From positions 70,857,455 to 70,921,454 of the forward strand of contig CM022948.1 of NCBI GenBank assembly GCA_012931725.1: DNA of 64,000 nucleotides. The letters are read 5' to 3'. This stretch comes from Litsea cubeba. Taxonomy: Eukaryota; Streptophyta; Magnoliopsida; Laurales; Lauraceae. The notes beneath the pieces were generated by a model. The model worked only from the letters and a program-made list of their open reading frames with translations, was not told where the DNA came from and did not search any database. Positions 1 to 14,900 of the stretch are shown here, piece after piece. Position 1 is the stretch's first letter. The number at the start of each line of letters is the position of its first letter. A program made the translations under genes and the position numbers.

Positions 1-1239
1 CTGTTCCAAACAATCATTGAGGATCAGAAACTAGAAATGCCACATTCTGGAATTTTTATTTTGTCTCAATTATTCTACTACATGTATTTTGTCAAAATGC
101 CTTCATTCAGTCAACGCAGCAAATACAAACCCCAACATTTTCAATCTTGGGGTTTAGTTTAGAGTGAAAAAAAAAAGAAAGAAAAGAGAAAACACAAAGT
201 GCAAACCCAACATCAAACAGCTCAGGTGGCCCACCACAAACTAGCGCATTGGTTAAAAGTGCTGTCCTGGGATCGAGGTATGCAAGGGTCTGATATGCCT
301 GTCACTCAACCGATTATGTAGCTAAAAAATAAAAGAGAACAAAACAAAAAGGAAATGAAAAGAAAAGGGAAGGCTCAGATGACCCACAGGAATAATTTGT
401 AAATATATATATTGGCACATGATAATTGATAACAATACATCACATGATCAATCCCTGATCAAAAAATAATAATAATACATCAAAGAATTTCAATCACCTG
501 TTCAGGGATTGAAAAAGGTTTGCCAAAAATAGCGAATGGAATTCCAAAGTAACATATCCTATGAGTTTATAATACATCAAGAGATACTATAAAAAAATAG
601 AACAAATTTAAGCAAAAAAAAAAGTACATATAACATGTAGCTAACCACAGGATAATCAGCAAAATGGGTTAACCATAAAAGCCAGCCAACAATAATCCCA
701 TGTTAACCATAAATACTGACCAATGGCAACATTCTGACAGAGGATGAGCTTGAGCAGATAACTGTGATGGATTAACTATTAAACAGCAGCTTAGTGGCAA
801 CCATTCAGCAGGGTGGAAGTGATTGGACACGTCATTTCAGCATGAGAACAATTTTAGCCACCATCCTTCTTCCGATCCAATAAGTACAAGCGTCACAGCA
901 GTGGGCAAACCAATTACCACCTCCAAATGGGATTTCCTTTAAAGATCAGAGAGGCATAAAAAACATGCATTACTGGCTCTAACTCTTCACAGCCAGCTAG
1001 CTAATCGCAACCTTTCTCTTTCTCATCAGATAATTGCAACCTTTCAAAAGTAAGAACAGTGATGGCTGTTATGACTGCAGTGGTCTAGCCATATCAACAT
1101 GCTAACAGGAACCACTCATCATATAGAACATGACAAGCCTAGGTCAACCCAACTCCAGCTAGTGATGACCTTAAGTTGCAACAAATTGGAAGCGCAGTTC
1201 AAGAAGCATCCTGTAGTAGTTTTTAATCATTATAACTTG
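1..1239. other. Downstream flank of MYB3R
   Basis: Contains the 3' UTR of MYB3R (minus strand, end not determined), the SINE at 220-387 and A-rich low-complexity sequence. I see no other gene. Confidence 0.5.
220..387 (+). mobile_element. SINE-like insertion with tRNA-type promoter and target duplication
   Basis: A-box-like TAGCGCATTGG (242-252) is followed by a weak B-box (about 269-279) and an A-rich tail (326-371). The body is flanked by near-identical 15-mers GCTCAGGTGGCCCAC (220-234) and GCTCAGATGACCCAC (373-387), 13 of 15 matching. This is the structure of a short tRNA-derived retroposon. It lies downstream of the MYB3R stop codon. Confidence 0.5.
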
Positions 1240-4200
1240 CTAGCGACAGCATTTCATGAGGTAGGAGGAAGGGCTCGAGAAGCCTGTAGTAGTAGTCCCA
1301 ATTCCAGGTGTTTTCCTGTTCTCTGTGTCTTTCCCTGGTGTCCCACAACCACTGAAATCAAGAATACGACGCTCCGTCTGGAAAGGCTGAAAAAGAATGG
1401 CACTCAATGAGAATGATTTACTTGATGAAAGGAAAACCCAATTCATAAGAATCGTTGCTAGATTTGGGAACACTTATAGTGGTGCAGGGCCTTTCGCTAT
1501 CTCATGTTAATCACCATGGGCTCATTTTCCCTATGATGCCTAAAACGGACATGTATATTGAAACATAAAATCCCAGATTTCATATATCAAGATCTTAATA
1601 TAAAGTACTTTTCATCTAGAACAATTCTAAATTTAATGAAATTGCCCCTATTTGCGGTCAACATTTTTATGAGCAAGTTCATCAGTGCAGTCCAACATCT
1701 GTATATATTATTGGTATTGCTGATAATTGAAATGGCCTGTGAGAACATACCAAAGCACCAGGTGGCAAAGGGATAAGATTTTCCAGTTCATTATCTGGAA
1801 ACTGACTGTTCTGGGGAGCATCGCTTGCCAGAACCTCCTGGGCCTCAGCCATTGCAGTAGCAGTATAATCTTTTAACTGTCTCATAAGCCCAAGGGCATC
1901 GTAAGCTCCGTCTCCAGGACTCAACAGGTACCCTATGTCCTGAAAAATAAGAAATTAGAAAAAACAACATCAAAGCCTAGCATACCAAAATAAAAATTTC
2001 TTAATCATACACATTGAAAGTGAATGATGCAAATACATATCATCTACACACATTAACCGAAAACACAATTAAGTACTCACAAATTCAAGCCACTGATATC
2101 TTACAGTGCACGAAATGCAAAAATACCATGATTGTCCTCTTGACAGAACAAGCAAGCACATATATTTTTCAAGAAAAATCTCCCAAAATAAAAAAATGAA
2201 ACATTTAAAGGAAACTCCAATGAACTGACAGGGGTACAGCACCATATGCACACTACTTGAGACTTGAGAGGATTCATTCTGAATAATCAGTCATGCTTCT
2301 AGAAAAAAAAAAAAGCCAGTTCACTTGGGAGGCATTCCCTATTCCTTCTTTGCAGCTCAATTCACATATAAATGGCACTAAATGTAAGTTTCAATTTATT
2401 CAACAAAATAATAGATATGAGCAATTGCTAGTCATAAGCATGTGGAGATCCAGCGAAATGATGTGTCCCCACATGTAAGAGCAGCTCATGTGTGTGCTAT
2501 ATCAAAGCAGTCCAACAGACAGACGCCACTGTATATGCTCTAACTCAAGTGCAAGCCAGTTCACTCATCAGCTCAGCATTGTAGTGTATAAATGATTTTT
2601 AAGGAAATTCTCTATAATCCATATTTAACACACGTGGCCCACCTGAAGCCAAAAGGAGGGATTGGCCTGTTGAATTACACACATGTAGCTGCATGTACAG
2701 CTGCACACAAAGAACCATGAATGGGCATTTACAATAGAATTCATGGAATTTCTGTGTTGCTATATCATTTTATAGAATAAGGCAAATGACACCATGACCA
2801 TATCAGTTCTTTTTTTTGGTTTGCACTTTGCACTCATTTGAATCAACTTAAGCATATTATAAACTGCTAACAAAAAAAGAAAAAAAAAAAAGAGCAGTCT
2901 CTGACATATTTCATAATAGTCAGATAGCCACAAGATAAGATCAGAAGCAAAAAAAAAAATCAATCAGCCATAGTGGATTGTCTGACACCTATTAAAAATC
3001 AGCTGAAAGAGAATAACTAATTTTAGCTAGATGATGTGTTCTCTCCTTGAAAACCCTAGGACTAATATAAATATTTAGCCATTACACAAAACCAAGTGTA
3101 GCTTTTCCGTCCAATGGGTTAAACTCATATTATGAACTAGATCAACAATCCTCTCTTTTTTCTAGGGTGCACAAAAAATCCACTAAACCGATCCGAAACG
3201 GGCGGTTCGGATCGGTTTTGTAGTAGAACGGTTTGGTCACGGTTCGGATTTCCTTCAAACCGTTCGGTTTGGTTCGGTTTTTGGTTTGAAGGTGCGGTTA
3301 AGCCGCTCAAACCGAACCAATTATATAAATATATATTTTTTATAAAATATATTACTTGAAGAACACTCGAACCCTCACTCCGTTACTTGAAGTCCAGCGT
3401 CTCTCACCAATTGAACTGCCATTTTTTTGTGAATAAAATAAAATAAAAATGTAACTGAACTGATCCAGTTCCTTTCGGTTCGGTTCGGTTTGAGCATCGC
3501 CGAACCGCCCATGTGCACCCCTACTTTTTTCTAGCATATGTCAATAGCTTAAGGAAAAGGATAATCAAGAAAAATAATGTCATCAGACGTAAGTTTTAAA
3601 ATCAGATTGACTGGCTAAACATCTAGATTCATAAATCTCAAATTCACTGCTTGGATTTATGAAAAGATTTATGAAAAAAGATTAACATCAGCATAGATTA
3701 AAAGCTACTTAATATCTACAACTAAAATAAACAGTACCACCCATTAGCAAGCAGCAAAATTAATAGTTGCAATTGCAACCACATGTAGTGACAAAACAAT
3801 CTTACAAATAAAGGAAAAGAACATCCAAGGATGCAAAAATATATCTAATAAAATCCAGAGAAATAAACTGCTAAGGATTTGCCTAACAAGAATTCTTGTA
3901 CTGATGCATCAGAATGTGTATTATAGCCAGTGCATCCATTCAGCATGGCGGAATCCATGGTTCAAATAATCTATATGATGCTGTGGACGTCAGAAAGATT
4001 CGAAAATCATTCAAGATATTTCAAAAGCGTAGAAATAGAATGTAAGAAGAAACATGAGAAAAGCCAGAACAGGGTCAAATATTGGGAGTGCAATCCTCAA
4101 ATCTGGATAAAATCCGGGACATGGGTACCCAATCAAATGAACTGCATTGATCACGAGACTACCAGCCGCAATTGTAATGTATCATACATGCATCAGGATA

Positions 4201-7200
4201 TTCCTTTGTATGGTACCTCATAAGTCATGTCTGTGTCAAATCGCTGTCCTGGAAGGAGAGAGTTCATGAACCAAGGCGACTTCCATGCTGAAGGAGATTC
4301 GATCCCTTTCTTTATACCAGGGGTGTCCCCAAATCTATCAAACAACCAGACATTCAACCAGTAAGAACATTTTACAGCACTCAAACTGAATATATGCAAC
4401 ATTTATTTAAGTACAAGAGGTAAAGAAAAACTCATAAATAAACCAACCATACTTGGCCAATGAAGTGCACAAGTACAAACTTATTCTCTAAACTTCTTTT
4501 TTTCAAAATGTTAAAAAAATGCACTCCTATGAAGCCCATATGTAATCTGGGGAGAGGGAGCCACAGGATTTTGTGCCTCATTCAAAGAGTAGCACATAGT
4601 CAGAATTTATTTTCATATTTCTATAGTTGGCCATGTTCCATGCATCAAACAATGTTCAAAAGACACAAAATAGAAGTCACAATTCAAACGGCATGGAAAA
4701 TTACAGAACACAGACTACAGTGTACATGACATGTAATAATATTATGTACATGTGCGCATTAAATTCAGAGGATAATCTCTCATCAAACTCAGAAACAAGA
4801 TATAACTCTCTGCATAAGAAAATTGAAATCAGAATCCACCAATACAAACTACAACAAAGCAAGCAATTTTTATTATTATTATTTTTTATTTTTTTTGCTG
4901 CATTGTGTAATTCTAACTTCCCCTTTCTATTGGGTGCACATAATGATAATATCGTGCAGTACCTCATAAGCCATAATAAGTCAACACACAAGAATAGAAA
5001 ATCATTAAGGTTACAGATAAACGTGACTGGATGAGTATGAATATCTTACGGTCTAAGGTTTTCGATATCAGCACTGTTGGACAATCCACCGTTCTCAAAT
5101 GTAACCTGCTGCGAGTTTGAAAATAAACGTCTTTCTTGTTTCTTTCTACCAACACTGGAAGAAAGAAAGCAAGAGAAACACTGATCTCCTATAGAAGATT
5201 CTGAATGACCCTTCAAGGGTTTGTCTAATGGATATTTGCCTGGAGGGGAAACAAACATCATTTCGTTCATATTATGTTCCACAAGGACCCCAGAAGGCTG
5301 TGACACCTGAGAAAGAAACAACACTCTTATAATCAAATAGATCCGGAGACAAACTGAGGTTTGAGCAGAGCAATTGTAACAAAGTAGTGTAAACAAGTTG
5401 TAAGAGGAAACAATTCACCCACAACTACAGATAAATTGACAAGAAAGAAAACAAAAGGTGCTCAAGAAGAAGCAGAAATAGCAGCAGGGATTGGTGTCTG
5501 AATCAAAGGTGATCATGCAGCCTCAGATTCCCCACTACAAAGTAAAGAGAAAAAAAAAATGCAAAATGCAGTGTATCTCGGTTTGGAGCCCACTTTTTTC
5601 AAGGCAAACAATTGGGTCAGATTCTCCCTCATAATTGAGGATATGCTCATACACAATTCTCATTGGAATACTAACTGTTGGGTTAAGGCAGTGAACGTAC
5701 AAATAAAATTAAGCCGTCCAACCATGCCGTCTGCACAATTTCAATCCACTGGCAGATAAGAAGTGATATCTGGACATGACTCCAATCATGAGGATTTATA
5801 ATCAAATACCGGGGCTTGGGCATAAGCGACCCGCACAGTAGAAAGAAAAAGTAAACAACTCAAATTACTGTCAAATAAAATGAGCTAAAACAAAAATTTT
5901 AATTCCTAAATGATTGTTCAAAGAAACATAAAAAAAAATTATTAAAAAAAAATCTGGAAATCGTAGACGGAATAAAGTCAACAACCAAATGCAGCATAAA
6001 CAGGCCTTCTGAATAGAAGCATATTCAACGACAGAGTAACTACCTCCAAGGAAAGTTCCAAAATGTTACTTATATATATATATATATATATATATGAAAT
6101 TGCCAGTTAAAACTTCAAAGTACGACTAAGGTATAAAACAAGAGAAAAGGAAAACTCACCTTTTGGAGTAAAATATCTGACTCGATCTTAGTTTTTGCAT
6201 CAAAGCCAGCATTTCTGTACATGATATCATCCTGATGGTTTCTTTTGTCAGATAGTCCTGGTCCTGGATACCTGCCATCTGGAAACATGACACCTTTTCC
6301 ACCGCTAGAAGCATGATTTAGACTCTCCTTGCTTTTGGGGGAAGCAACAAATTTATCTTCCAAGTAAGTTGGAGATGGGATTCTCTCAAGGGCAGGTTTA
6401 GTACCCTCACAAGCCCCATTTTCATCAACAATATTATCTGGGAAAGGATAATCACTTTGATTTAGAGAAGATGATATTGAGAATGACCCATGGTTCATTC
6501 CCTTCCCAGGTTTCTTCTCGCTCTTTTTTTCTTGCAAAGGTGACAAGTCACGTTGCCTTTTCTTTAAAATGGAAGGAGTACACAAGAAACTTTTGGCAGC
6601 ACTCTTCAGAACAGCATCAGGACTGTAATCATGCCCAGGTGAATCCCATAAGCTGTGTGTATAGCAGTTCATAGAGGACGTCATCAATTGCCGAATCCCA
6701 AAGGGACTGTATGCCTCACCACCAGATGGTACGAGATCACAGCTGAAAAATGGAATTTCCAAGCTTGGGAATGTAGGAGGCTCATAAAACAGAGCTCCAG
6801 AATCTGGATGTTCTGAAGGACCATCTGCACTTCCATAAATGAAAGGAAGGCTTCCAACAATATCCATTGTTTCAGAACTAAATATCTCCATGGGTACAGA
6901 TTTAGGAGAATCATTTTTCCGAGCTGAATCCACAGAGATACAAACCTTAGCACTATCACTGCCACAGGGAGAACTAATAGGGCCATTTGGGCAGAGAAGG
7001 CCTCCTGATGAGCATGTAATGAGATCCAAGTCCTCAGTTCCACTTGATATGTTTCCAACTTCTGTAGTTTCACTTCTCACTACACCTCTGTCACCATCTG
7101 GATAAGGGAAAGATGGAGAAACAACGGTAAGCAGATTCTGACAGCATGAGGTTCCCAAAATATCAGATGATCTAGGCAGATGGTACAGATGTGAAGATGA

Positions 7201-8842
7201 AGCTAAACTCTTGACCCAATCAAAGCCTTGAATGTCAGAATGGTAAATTGGTGAACCTGCAGATTCATCCAAGTCAACAACACTTGAACCTTCCACACCA
7301 TTTCCGAAAGAAAAGCCATCACTGATTGCCGCCTCTGAAAGCATATTCTTCCAATAATCACCTCCAGATACCAATTCACCATCAACAGTACAACCAAGAG
7401 GAGCAAGGGATTCTAGTGTACCATGTACATGAATGAATTCTGTGTCAGGGTTTTTTCCAACACCAGAATTATGACATTTTGATGCCTCTTGTAAAGTTGT
7501 TGATTCATGCACAGGATCCAGCAAAGCCTTAGCATGATGCAATTCATATGGGTTCAGCTGACAAGCCTTGTTGCCATATCCACCTGCCTCATTTAACAAA
7601 TTTTGAGCAGGTGAAGAGATCGCCAAACTGCAAGGTACTTCTATTACTGCACATGCAGCTTCATTTGTGGAATCAGAATGTTGTTTACAACCCAATAAGG
7701 AAGAAGAGTTTTGCGTGTTTCTTTGACCAGCTTCCTCTCTCTTGTTAAACTCTTCCAGAACACATTCTGGAATTTTATTAGCTACTTCACAATCAGATTG
7801 TGAGCAACCAACAGGAACAGAACCTTGGCTAGATTCTGATATGTCTCCAATTTCTGCTATGTCTTTGAAACTACCATCTCCACTATTCTGTTGATTCCTC
7901 GCGGATGAGGATGAATTAGGTAGGTTTGAGCTTTCAACATGAGGCAGGCCTTGAAACTGTGCAAGCAGACCAGAAGCCAAGTATGAATCCAGCTTCTTTT
8001 TCACGGAGCTGTTCCAATGATTCTTTATTGCATTGTCTGTCCTGAAGGCCACATTGAAAAATAACTCAAACAGAACCTTAAATAAATGGTAATTATGCAT
8101 AAAGTGATTTCACTTCACAGGGGATGAACAAAGAATGCAAGCACTGGTATCATGAGTGAGCAGTTAAATTATAAGTCCTATTATATTTGACATGTTTGAA
8201 TAAACTACTTTTATTGATTATAAAATATTTTGATATGACAAAACTGGAAGCTTCAATACCTACCTTCCTGGTAAGAATTTTGTCAACTCTGCCCACTTGT
8301 TCCCATATATTTGATGAGCATGGATCAACGCCAATTCCTCTTCTTGAGTCCATGCCTCCTTGTTTATGGAAGGATTAAGGTGATTATGCCACCTGAAAAT
8401 AAAATATTTTTTATAAAAAAAAATAGCATCTTCAGCAAAGCCACAAAAGCATGCATAAAATAGTGACACCAAATGCCGTATTAGGGGCCCGAGTGCGTAA
8501 GTTCCAGTCCTTTCTCCATAAAAAGGGAAAAAAATTATGTGGCTTTGAGATGCATGTCTTCTATAAAATTAAATACAAGAAGAATTCCACTAGTATGATG
8601 CATTGATCTATGATGACCAGACAAGTTTTTGAAAACCAGACACCTGCCCATGGGCATGGTGATGGGGTCCATAGCCACAATAGAAAAAGGGAAGTTCGTG
8701 TCAATCCAGGGCCCCCAGGCCCATTTACATACTAGTTTAGCTGTTAGTTATTAGTATGGATCTAAACCAAAGTGTATTTACTGGATAATCAAGGATTAAA
8801 CCCTATAAATATATATCTCAGTCGACCATGAAGGGAGGACAT

Positions 8843-8915
<73 letters not shown>

Positions 8916-11900
8916 GTGTGTATCACTTCTCTCTACAAATGACAAGGTATTAGAGCAAGGTCGATCGTTTGTGATCTTCTCCTAAGTCATCTTCCAAGCA
9001 GTGGAAGCCAGTGATCATCTGTGATCATTCTATTTAGCCCGATCATCCTTGATCATCTCAGATCATCCCTGATCATCTCAGATCAGGCGTGGCCCACCTG
9101 TGATCATCATCAGCACATCAGCGGAACATTCCCATCTTGGTCGCCTGGAGCTTCCTGGTTTTACGAAGAACTTTTCCTGATTTATTGATCATCAGAGGTA
9201 GGTTTTCTACCATCTTTTGTGAAAATTCATACATTTCCACTAGTTTTCATCTCGGCCGTCCAAAATCCTGGATTTGGATTTGATCTGACTGCGACCACCT
9301 CCAGTAGTTGCATAAAACTACTCTTCCTTCACCCCCACCCTCTGATCTGTGTCAAGATTCACCAAGTAGGGCCCACATGTGGATTTAACCTGCGCCGACA
9401 GGGACGTTTTTCATCCCTGCTGCTTGCGGTTGCTTCTGCTGTTTTTTTTATCTACTGCTGATGGCTGCTATTAACTGCTGCTGTTGATTACTGCTGTTTA
9501 TTGCTGGAATGCTGTTATTTATCTCTACTGCTGATTACTGTTTTTTGCTGGATTGCTGCTGTTTATTGTTTATTGCTGGATTTCTGCTGTTTATCTCTAC
9601 TGCTGATTGCTGCTGTCCTCTTTTGTTCTCTCCTGTTACTGTTACTGTTGCTGTTGATCTTTTCTCATTTACAAAAAAGGTCGTGGGTGATCTCTTCTTG
9701 TTTGCAAACTGTTGATTAATGTTTTCTGGATTCTCCACTGCCTTCTATTCTATTGGTAACTGTGTTCTACTGCTGGTTTCTGGACAATACACTCTTCTAC
9801 TATCATGGATAAAACTGAAAAATCAGATCCCTCGATTGTTCGATTTAATGGCAAAAACTATGCGTCTTGGGCATTTCAATTCCAGTTATACCTTGAAGGA
9901 AAAGAACTGTGAGCCCATATTGATGGATCTGAAACAATCCCTGCTGCTGATGCCAAGAAAATTCTTTCTTGGAAAACTAAAGATGCAAAGATAAAATCAT
10001 GGATTCTTTCTTCTGTAGAACCAACTTTTATTTTGTATCTAAGACCATGCAAAACCTCTAAGGAAACGTGGGAATATCTGAAAAAGGTATATTATCAAAA
10101 TCATGTTGCTCGTCAATTTCAACTGGAATTAGAAATTGCAAATTACTCCCAAGGGACGCTTTCCATCTAGAACTACTACTCGGGATTTCTAATCCTCTGG
10201 TCAAAATATGATGAAATCAAGTTTGCTACTGTCTCTGCAACTCGAAGCAATGAATGTTTTGACTTAATCCACAGTGATGTTTGGGGCATTGCTCCTACCA
10301 TTTCTCATGGTCATTTCAAATACTTTGTTACATTTATTGATGATCACAGCAGGTTTACTTGGGTTTATTTGTTACATTCTAAATCTGATGTTCTTAATGC
10401 ATTTAAAAATTTTCTTAGCTATGTTGAAACCCAATTTTCCAGATGCATTAAAATTTTGCGATCAGATTCAGGGAGTATATCTCCATTGATTTCCAATCTT
10501 TCCTAAAAACTCGAGGAATTATATCTCAGCATACTTGTCCATGTACTCCACAACAAAATGGAGTCGCAAAATGAAAAAACAGGCACCTTCTTGATGTCAC
10601 GCGAACACTTCTCATTGAATCCTCTGTTCCTCGTTTTTGGACTGAAGCTCTCACCACTGCAATGCATCTCATAAACCATCTTCCATTACCTACCATTGCA
10701 CAATTAACACCACATTTCAAACTTTTTGGTCACCATCCATCGTTTAATCATCTACATACCTTTGGGTGTGTTTGCTTCGTTCATATGCCTCCCACGGAGC
10801 GCACAAACTAACGGCCCAATCTAGCAGATGTGTTTTTTTAGGATATGCAACTAACCAAAAGGGTTTTGTTTGCTATGATCCAAAGGCTCATCGCACCAAG
10901 ATCTCTCGTAATGTTATTTTCTTTGAAACTCAATATTTCTTCCAAACCCACTTGGATTGTCCTTCTCCATCTTCTTCCACTTTGTTACCTGGTTTTTCAG
11001 ATGAAACAACTGTTACACGGTTTAATCCTAATTTTGTGTATCATCGAAGGGAAAGAACTGCCACTATAGATGCCCACCCTCCTGATCTTCCAGCAAATGG
11101 TCCCACATCTACTGGTACCTTGCGTCGCTCCTCCAGAATTTCTCGACCTCCTGAGAGGTATGGATTTACCCATGCTTCCTTGATGACAACACTATCATCT
11201 GTTTCCATCCCAAGTTCTTATTTGCAAGATGTGCAACATGATTGTTGGAACCAGGCCATGAAATAAGAATTAGATGCATGGACCCAGAATCACACCTGGG
11301 ATATTATGGATTATCCTTCTTCAGTTAAACCCATCAGTTCCAAATGGATATACTCGATCAAACTAAAATCTAATGGCTTCTTGGATAGACACAAAGCTAG
11401 ACTGGTAAACACTTGGCAACAGACAAGAGTATGGCATTGACTATAAAGAGACTTTTGCGCCAGTTGCAAAAATGACAATTGTTCGGCTACTTCTCGCCAT
11501 TGCTGCTTCTCAATCATAGCCATTATACCAAATGGATGTCAAGAATGCTTTTTTACATGGCAACTTGAAAGAGGAGGTCTATAAGCGGATACCACAAGGA
11601 GTCACCTCTCCGTCTAAGAAGTCTGTATGTCACTTACGCAAATCTCTTTACGGTCACAAGCAATCTCCTCGAGCGTGGTGCGAAACATTCAAAGATCATT
11701 TAGGCACGATTGGCTTTACTCAAAAGTCCTTACGATCCATCTCTTTTTTTTAGCCACACATCTATTGGCTTTACTGTTCTCCTCATATATATTGATGATA
11801 TTGTTATCACCGGCACTAATGATGCTATGATAAAATCCCTCCAAGCCTCTCTCCGAGATTCATTCCATATGAAGGATCTGGGTCCGCTGCATTATTTTTT

Positions 11901-14900
11901 GGGCTTAGAGGTACATCAGTCTCCCAAAGGCCTGTTTATCAATCAACACAAATATGCGACAGATCTTATTGAGCTTGTTGATCTTAATGAATCTTCCTCT
12001 GTTAATATGCCGCTCGAAGTCAATCTTAAGTTGAGTAAATATGATGGTGATCTTCTTCCAGATCCACTTACATACCAGAGACTCGTCGGCAGTCTTGTCT
12101 ATCTCACCATCACCGGGCTTGACATATCTTATGCTGTCAATCTTGTAAGGCAATTCATGACATCTCTTCGCCATCTTCATCTGACAACCATGAAGCGAAT
12201 TATCCGGTATTTATTGGGTACTAGAGCTCGTGTTCTATGAAGCACGGACACGGATACGAGACACGGATACGACACGGATACGCAGATACACCATTTCTCA
12301 AAAAACTAGAATACGATGTTGGGGATACGTTGATTTTTTTTATTTTAAACATTTTTTATATGACTATGTAATAAAAATCTAACATTATTTCAATCAAAAT
12401 AGCCATAAAATATGCACTTTCATTGATTTAATCATCATTAAACATTGCATTCAATACTTCCAAGTTTCACCAACTACTACAGAAACTTAAGCATATAGCT
12501 CAAACAAACAGACAATGCATCCACTTAAACTTCATTTGCCTGACCACCAGGTCCACCACCATCACCTCCATCACCATCTTCACGAAAGAGCACGGCCTCC
12601 AATTCCGGTTCATCAAGGGAGAGTTGTGCAATCTCAAGCTCTCCAACATCATCAAACGAATCAAAAGCATCTCCAGCAATATCCCACATCTTGGTTTCTC
12701 CTTTCATATATTGTGGAGTTCTTCTTGAAAGAAGGCGAAGATTGCTATGAATGAAAACCAAATCTTCAGCACGTTTTGGTGTCATCTTATTCCTTCTCAC
12801 CGAGTGCACAAAGGAATAAGTACTCCAATTCCTCTTTGCACATGACGACAAGGAAGGTTGCACAAGTAGCTTGAAAGCTAGAGTTTGAAGCAAAGGTGCA
12901 CACGCACCATAGGTGACCCACCAACTTTTAGGATCCATTTCATAGCGATCACGAATGGAATCAATATCCGCAAAATATCCCGACTTGCTAGAGAAATCAG
13001 CAAATTATGTGCTTATCCTTTTGCGCTCCTCCAAATTAGGAAAATATTTTTTAAGGATTTTCATTCTTTCTCTGGCAACCTCCATATCTCTATGTGAAGC
13101 AACTCGACTAGGATCCTCATGAAGCCAATGCTCGCTATAGTACCTTGAATAGAAAAAAAAAAGTAGGCAATAAGTTTATGATAAAGAGTTTTAAGACTAA
13201 GAGGGAGAAAAAAATTTCAAGACTAGAATCACCTTGGATTTAGTGAATGAGCTAAGCAATGGAGAGGAGTGTTGTTCTTGTTCCAACGATCCACAAGAAT
13301 TTTATGCACCACATCATAAAAGGTAGATGTCTCATCGAGTCTCTTTCCTTCATGCCTATATATTGCACCCTTCACTTTTTCTATCATAGTATCCCACATG
13401 TCTAGACCAAGTGAAGACAAGGCCTATCCGTGTCACAAACCCTTAGCATATCATATATATAGGAGCTGTAAAAGAGAGTATGTAAGTCATTTTGTCCCAC
13501 CAAATGTCATTTAACACAAACTCTTTCATAGCTTTGGCTTTCTCCTTATCATCCTCTTTGTAGGAATTCCACCTTTCACTAATAACCATGGCTTGAAGAC
13601 TACCTTTAATGAGCTTGAATCTCTTAAGCATGACAAGGACCGAAGAAAAACGTGTACTTGCAACCGAAAGCAACTTCAAAGGGACAAATTCATTAAAAAT
13701 AGCCCATCTCATGGAGTGATTCATGATAAAGTTCTTAACAAACACAACATCCTCGGCCAAGTCCGTGATCCAACGACACTCCTCATATGTTAGAGCATTG
13801 TTTTCAATATTCTTTGCCATACAAATGTTTTGCAAGGCAAGGTTGAGTGTATGAACCACACATGGTGTCCAAACAATATTTTCAAATCGTGCTTCAATGA
13901 GATGCCCTGCGCCCGCACAATTCTTATAGCATTATCAGTTATCACTTGAATCACATTTTGGGGACCAACCTCTTCTATCACTTCTTTCAACAAACCATAA
14001 ATGAAGTACTAATCTTTAATTTCAACCGTACAATCCACGGCTTTAAGGAACATAGGCCCACTTTCCGGCTCCGCCATAAAATTAATCAAGGGCCTACTCT
14101 GTGAGTCACTCCATCCATCACTCACAATGCTTCTTTTCATGTGCCTTTAATTGATTCTAGCAATCTATCAACATGAGCCCTTTCTTGTTGGAGTAGACTT
14201 GTCCTTAGCTTATTATACCCCGGTGGCACATAGCTTGCAAGAGCATTGTTTGCGGCAGATTGGATACAACTCACGTAATAAGGGCTCCTTGCTAGGTGAA
14301 ATGGTAAGCTCGATGCATAGAACATCCTACCAATCTCCGCATCCATTTGGTCACGCAACTTCAGGTTCAACGACTTCCCAATAGCCGTATTACTGTCACT
14401 TGCACCCTAACTTCCCCTTCCACTTGCCTTCCTTTTTTTTGAATCATAATCCACACTAGAAGTTGGCAATGGTACTTTCTTGGGGTGCATTTTTCCTCAA
14501 TCTCTCATTGCATTCGTCATCTAACCTTTTCATCTCCGCAATATCACTGCTCTTTTAACTTTTGGACAGAATACAACAGCATGACCAGGCTCATGTATCA
14601 AATGAGCCCTCACCCTTGTGTATGAGTTCTCTTGGTTTGATGGCAAAAATTGCATTGCCATGACACATTTCCCCCTCCATCACCAAGTTTTTGTTGTTTT
14701 GTTACATACCTCCAAAGAGGGTGGTGAGCATCTTCTTCAATAGAAGGAGAAGACGCATTGGTTGCTGAAAACTGCTTGATTAACAAAACAAGAACATCAA
14801 AACAAATAAATTCAATCCACACAACACAACAAAACTATTAAAAAAAGGATGGATACATAAACACACATATATAATACATTATATATCTATTAATTTGTAA

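Larger units (their letters stand above)
1240..5306 (-). other. MYB3R: MYB3R C-terminal exons 8-11
   Basis: Exons 5306-5050, 4334-4217, 1939-1751 and 1386-1240 encode the conserved C-terminal blocks (SPSAWKSPWFMNS, FDTDMTYE, DIGYLLSPGDGAYDAL, DFSGCGTPGK, FSSPSSYLMKCCR) and stop TAG at 1242-1240. Acceptors are ttctcag, gttgatag, ttttcag and ctttttcag. The first acceptor region is clean and the second uses TAG. Confidence 0.92.

Noticed and set aside
3361..3420. A functional tRNA gene in the 3.4-kb MITE
   Set aside because: Promoter-like boxes are present, but no acceptor stem pairing or terminator is clear.
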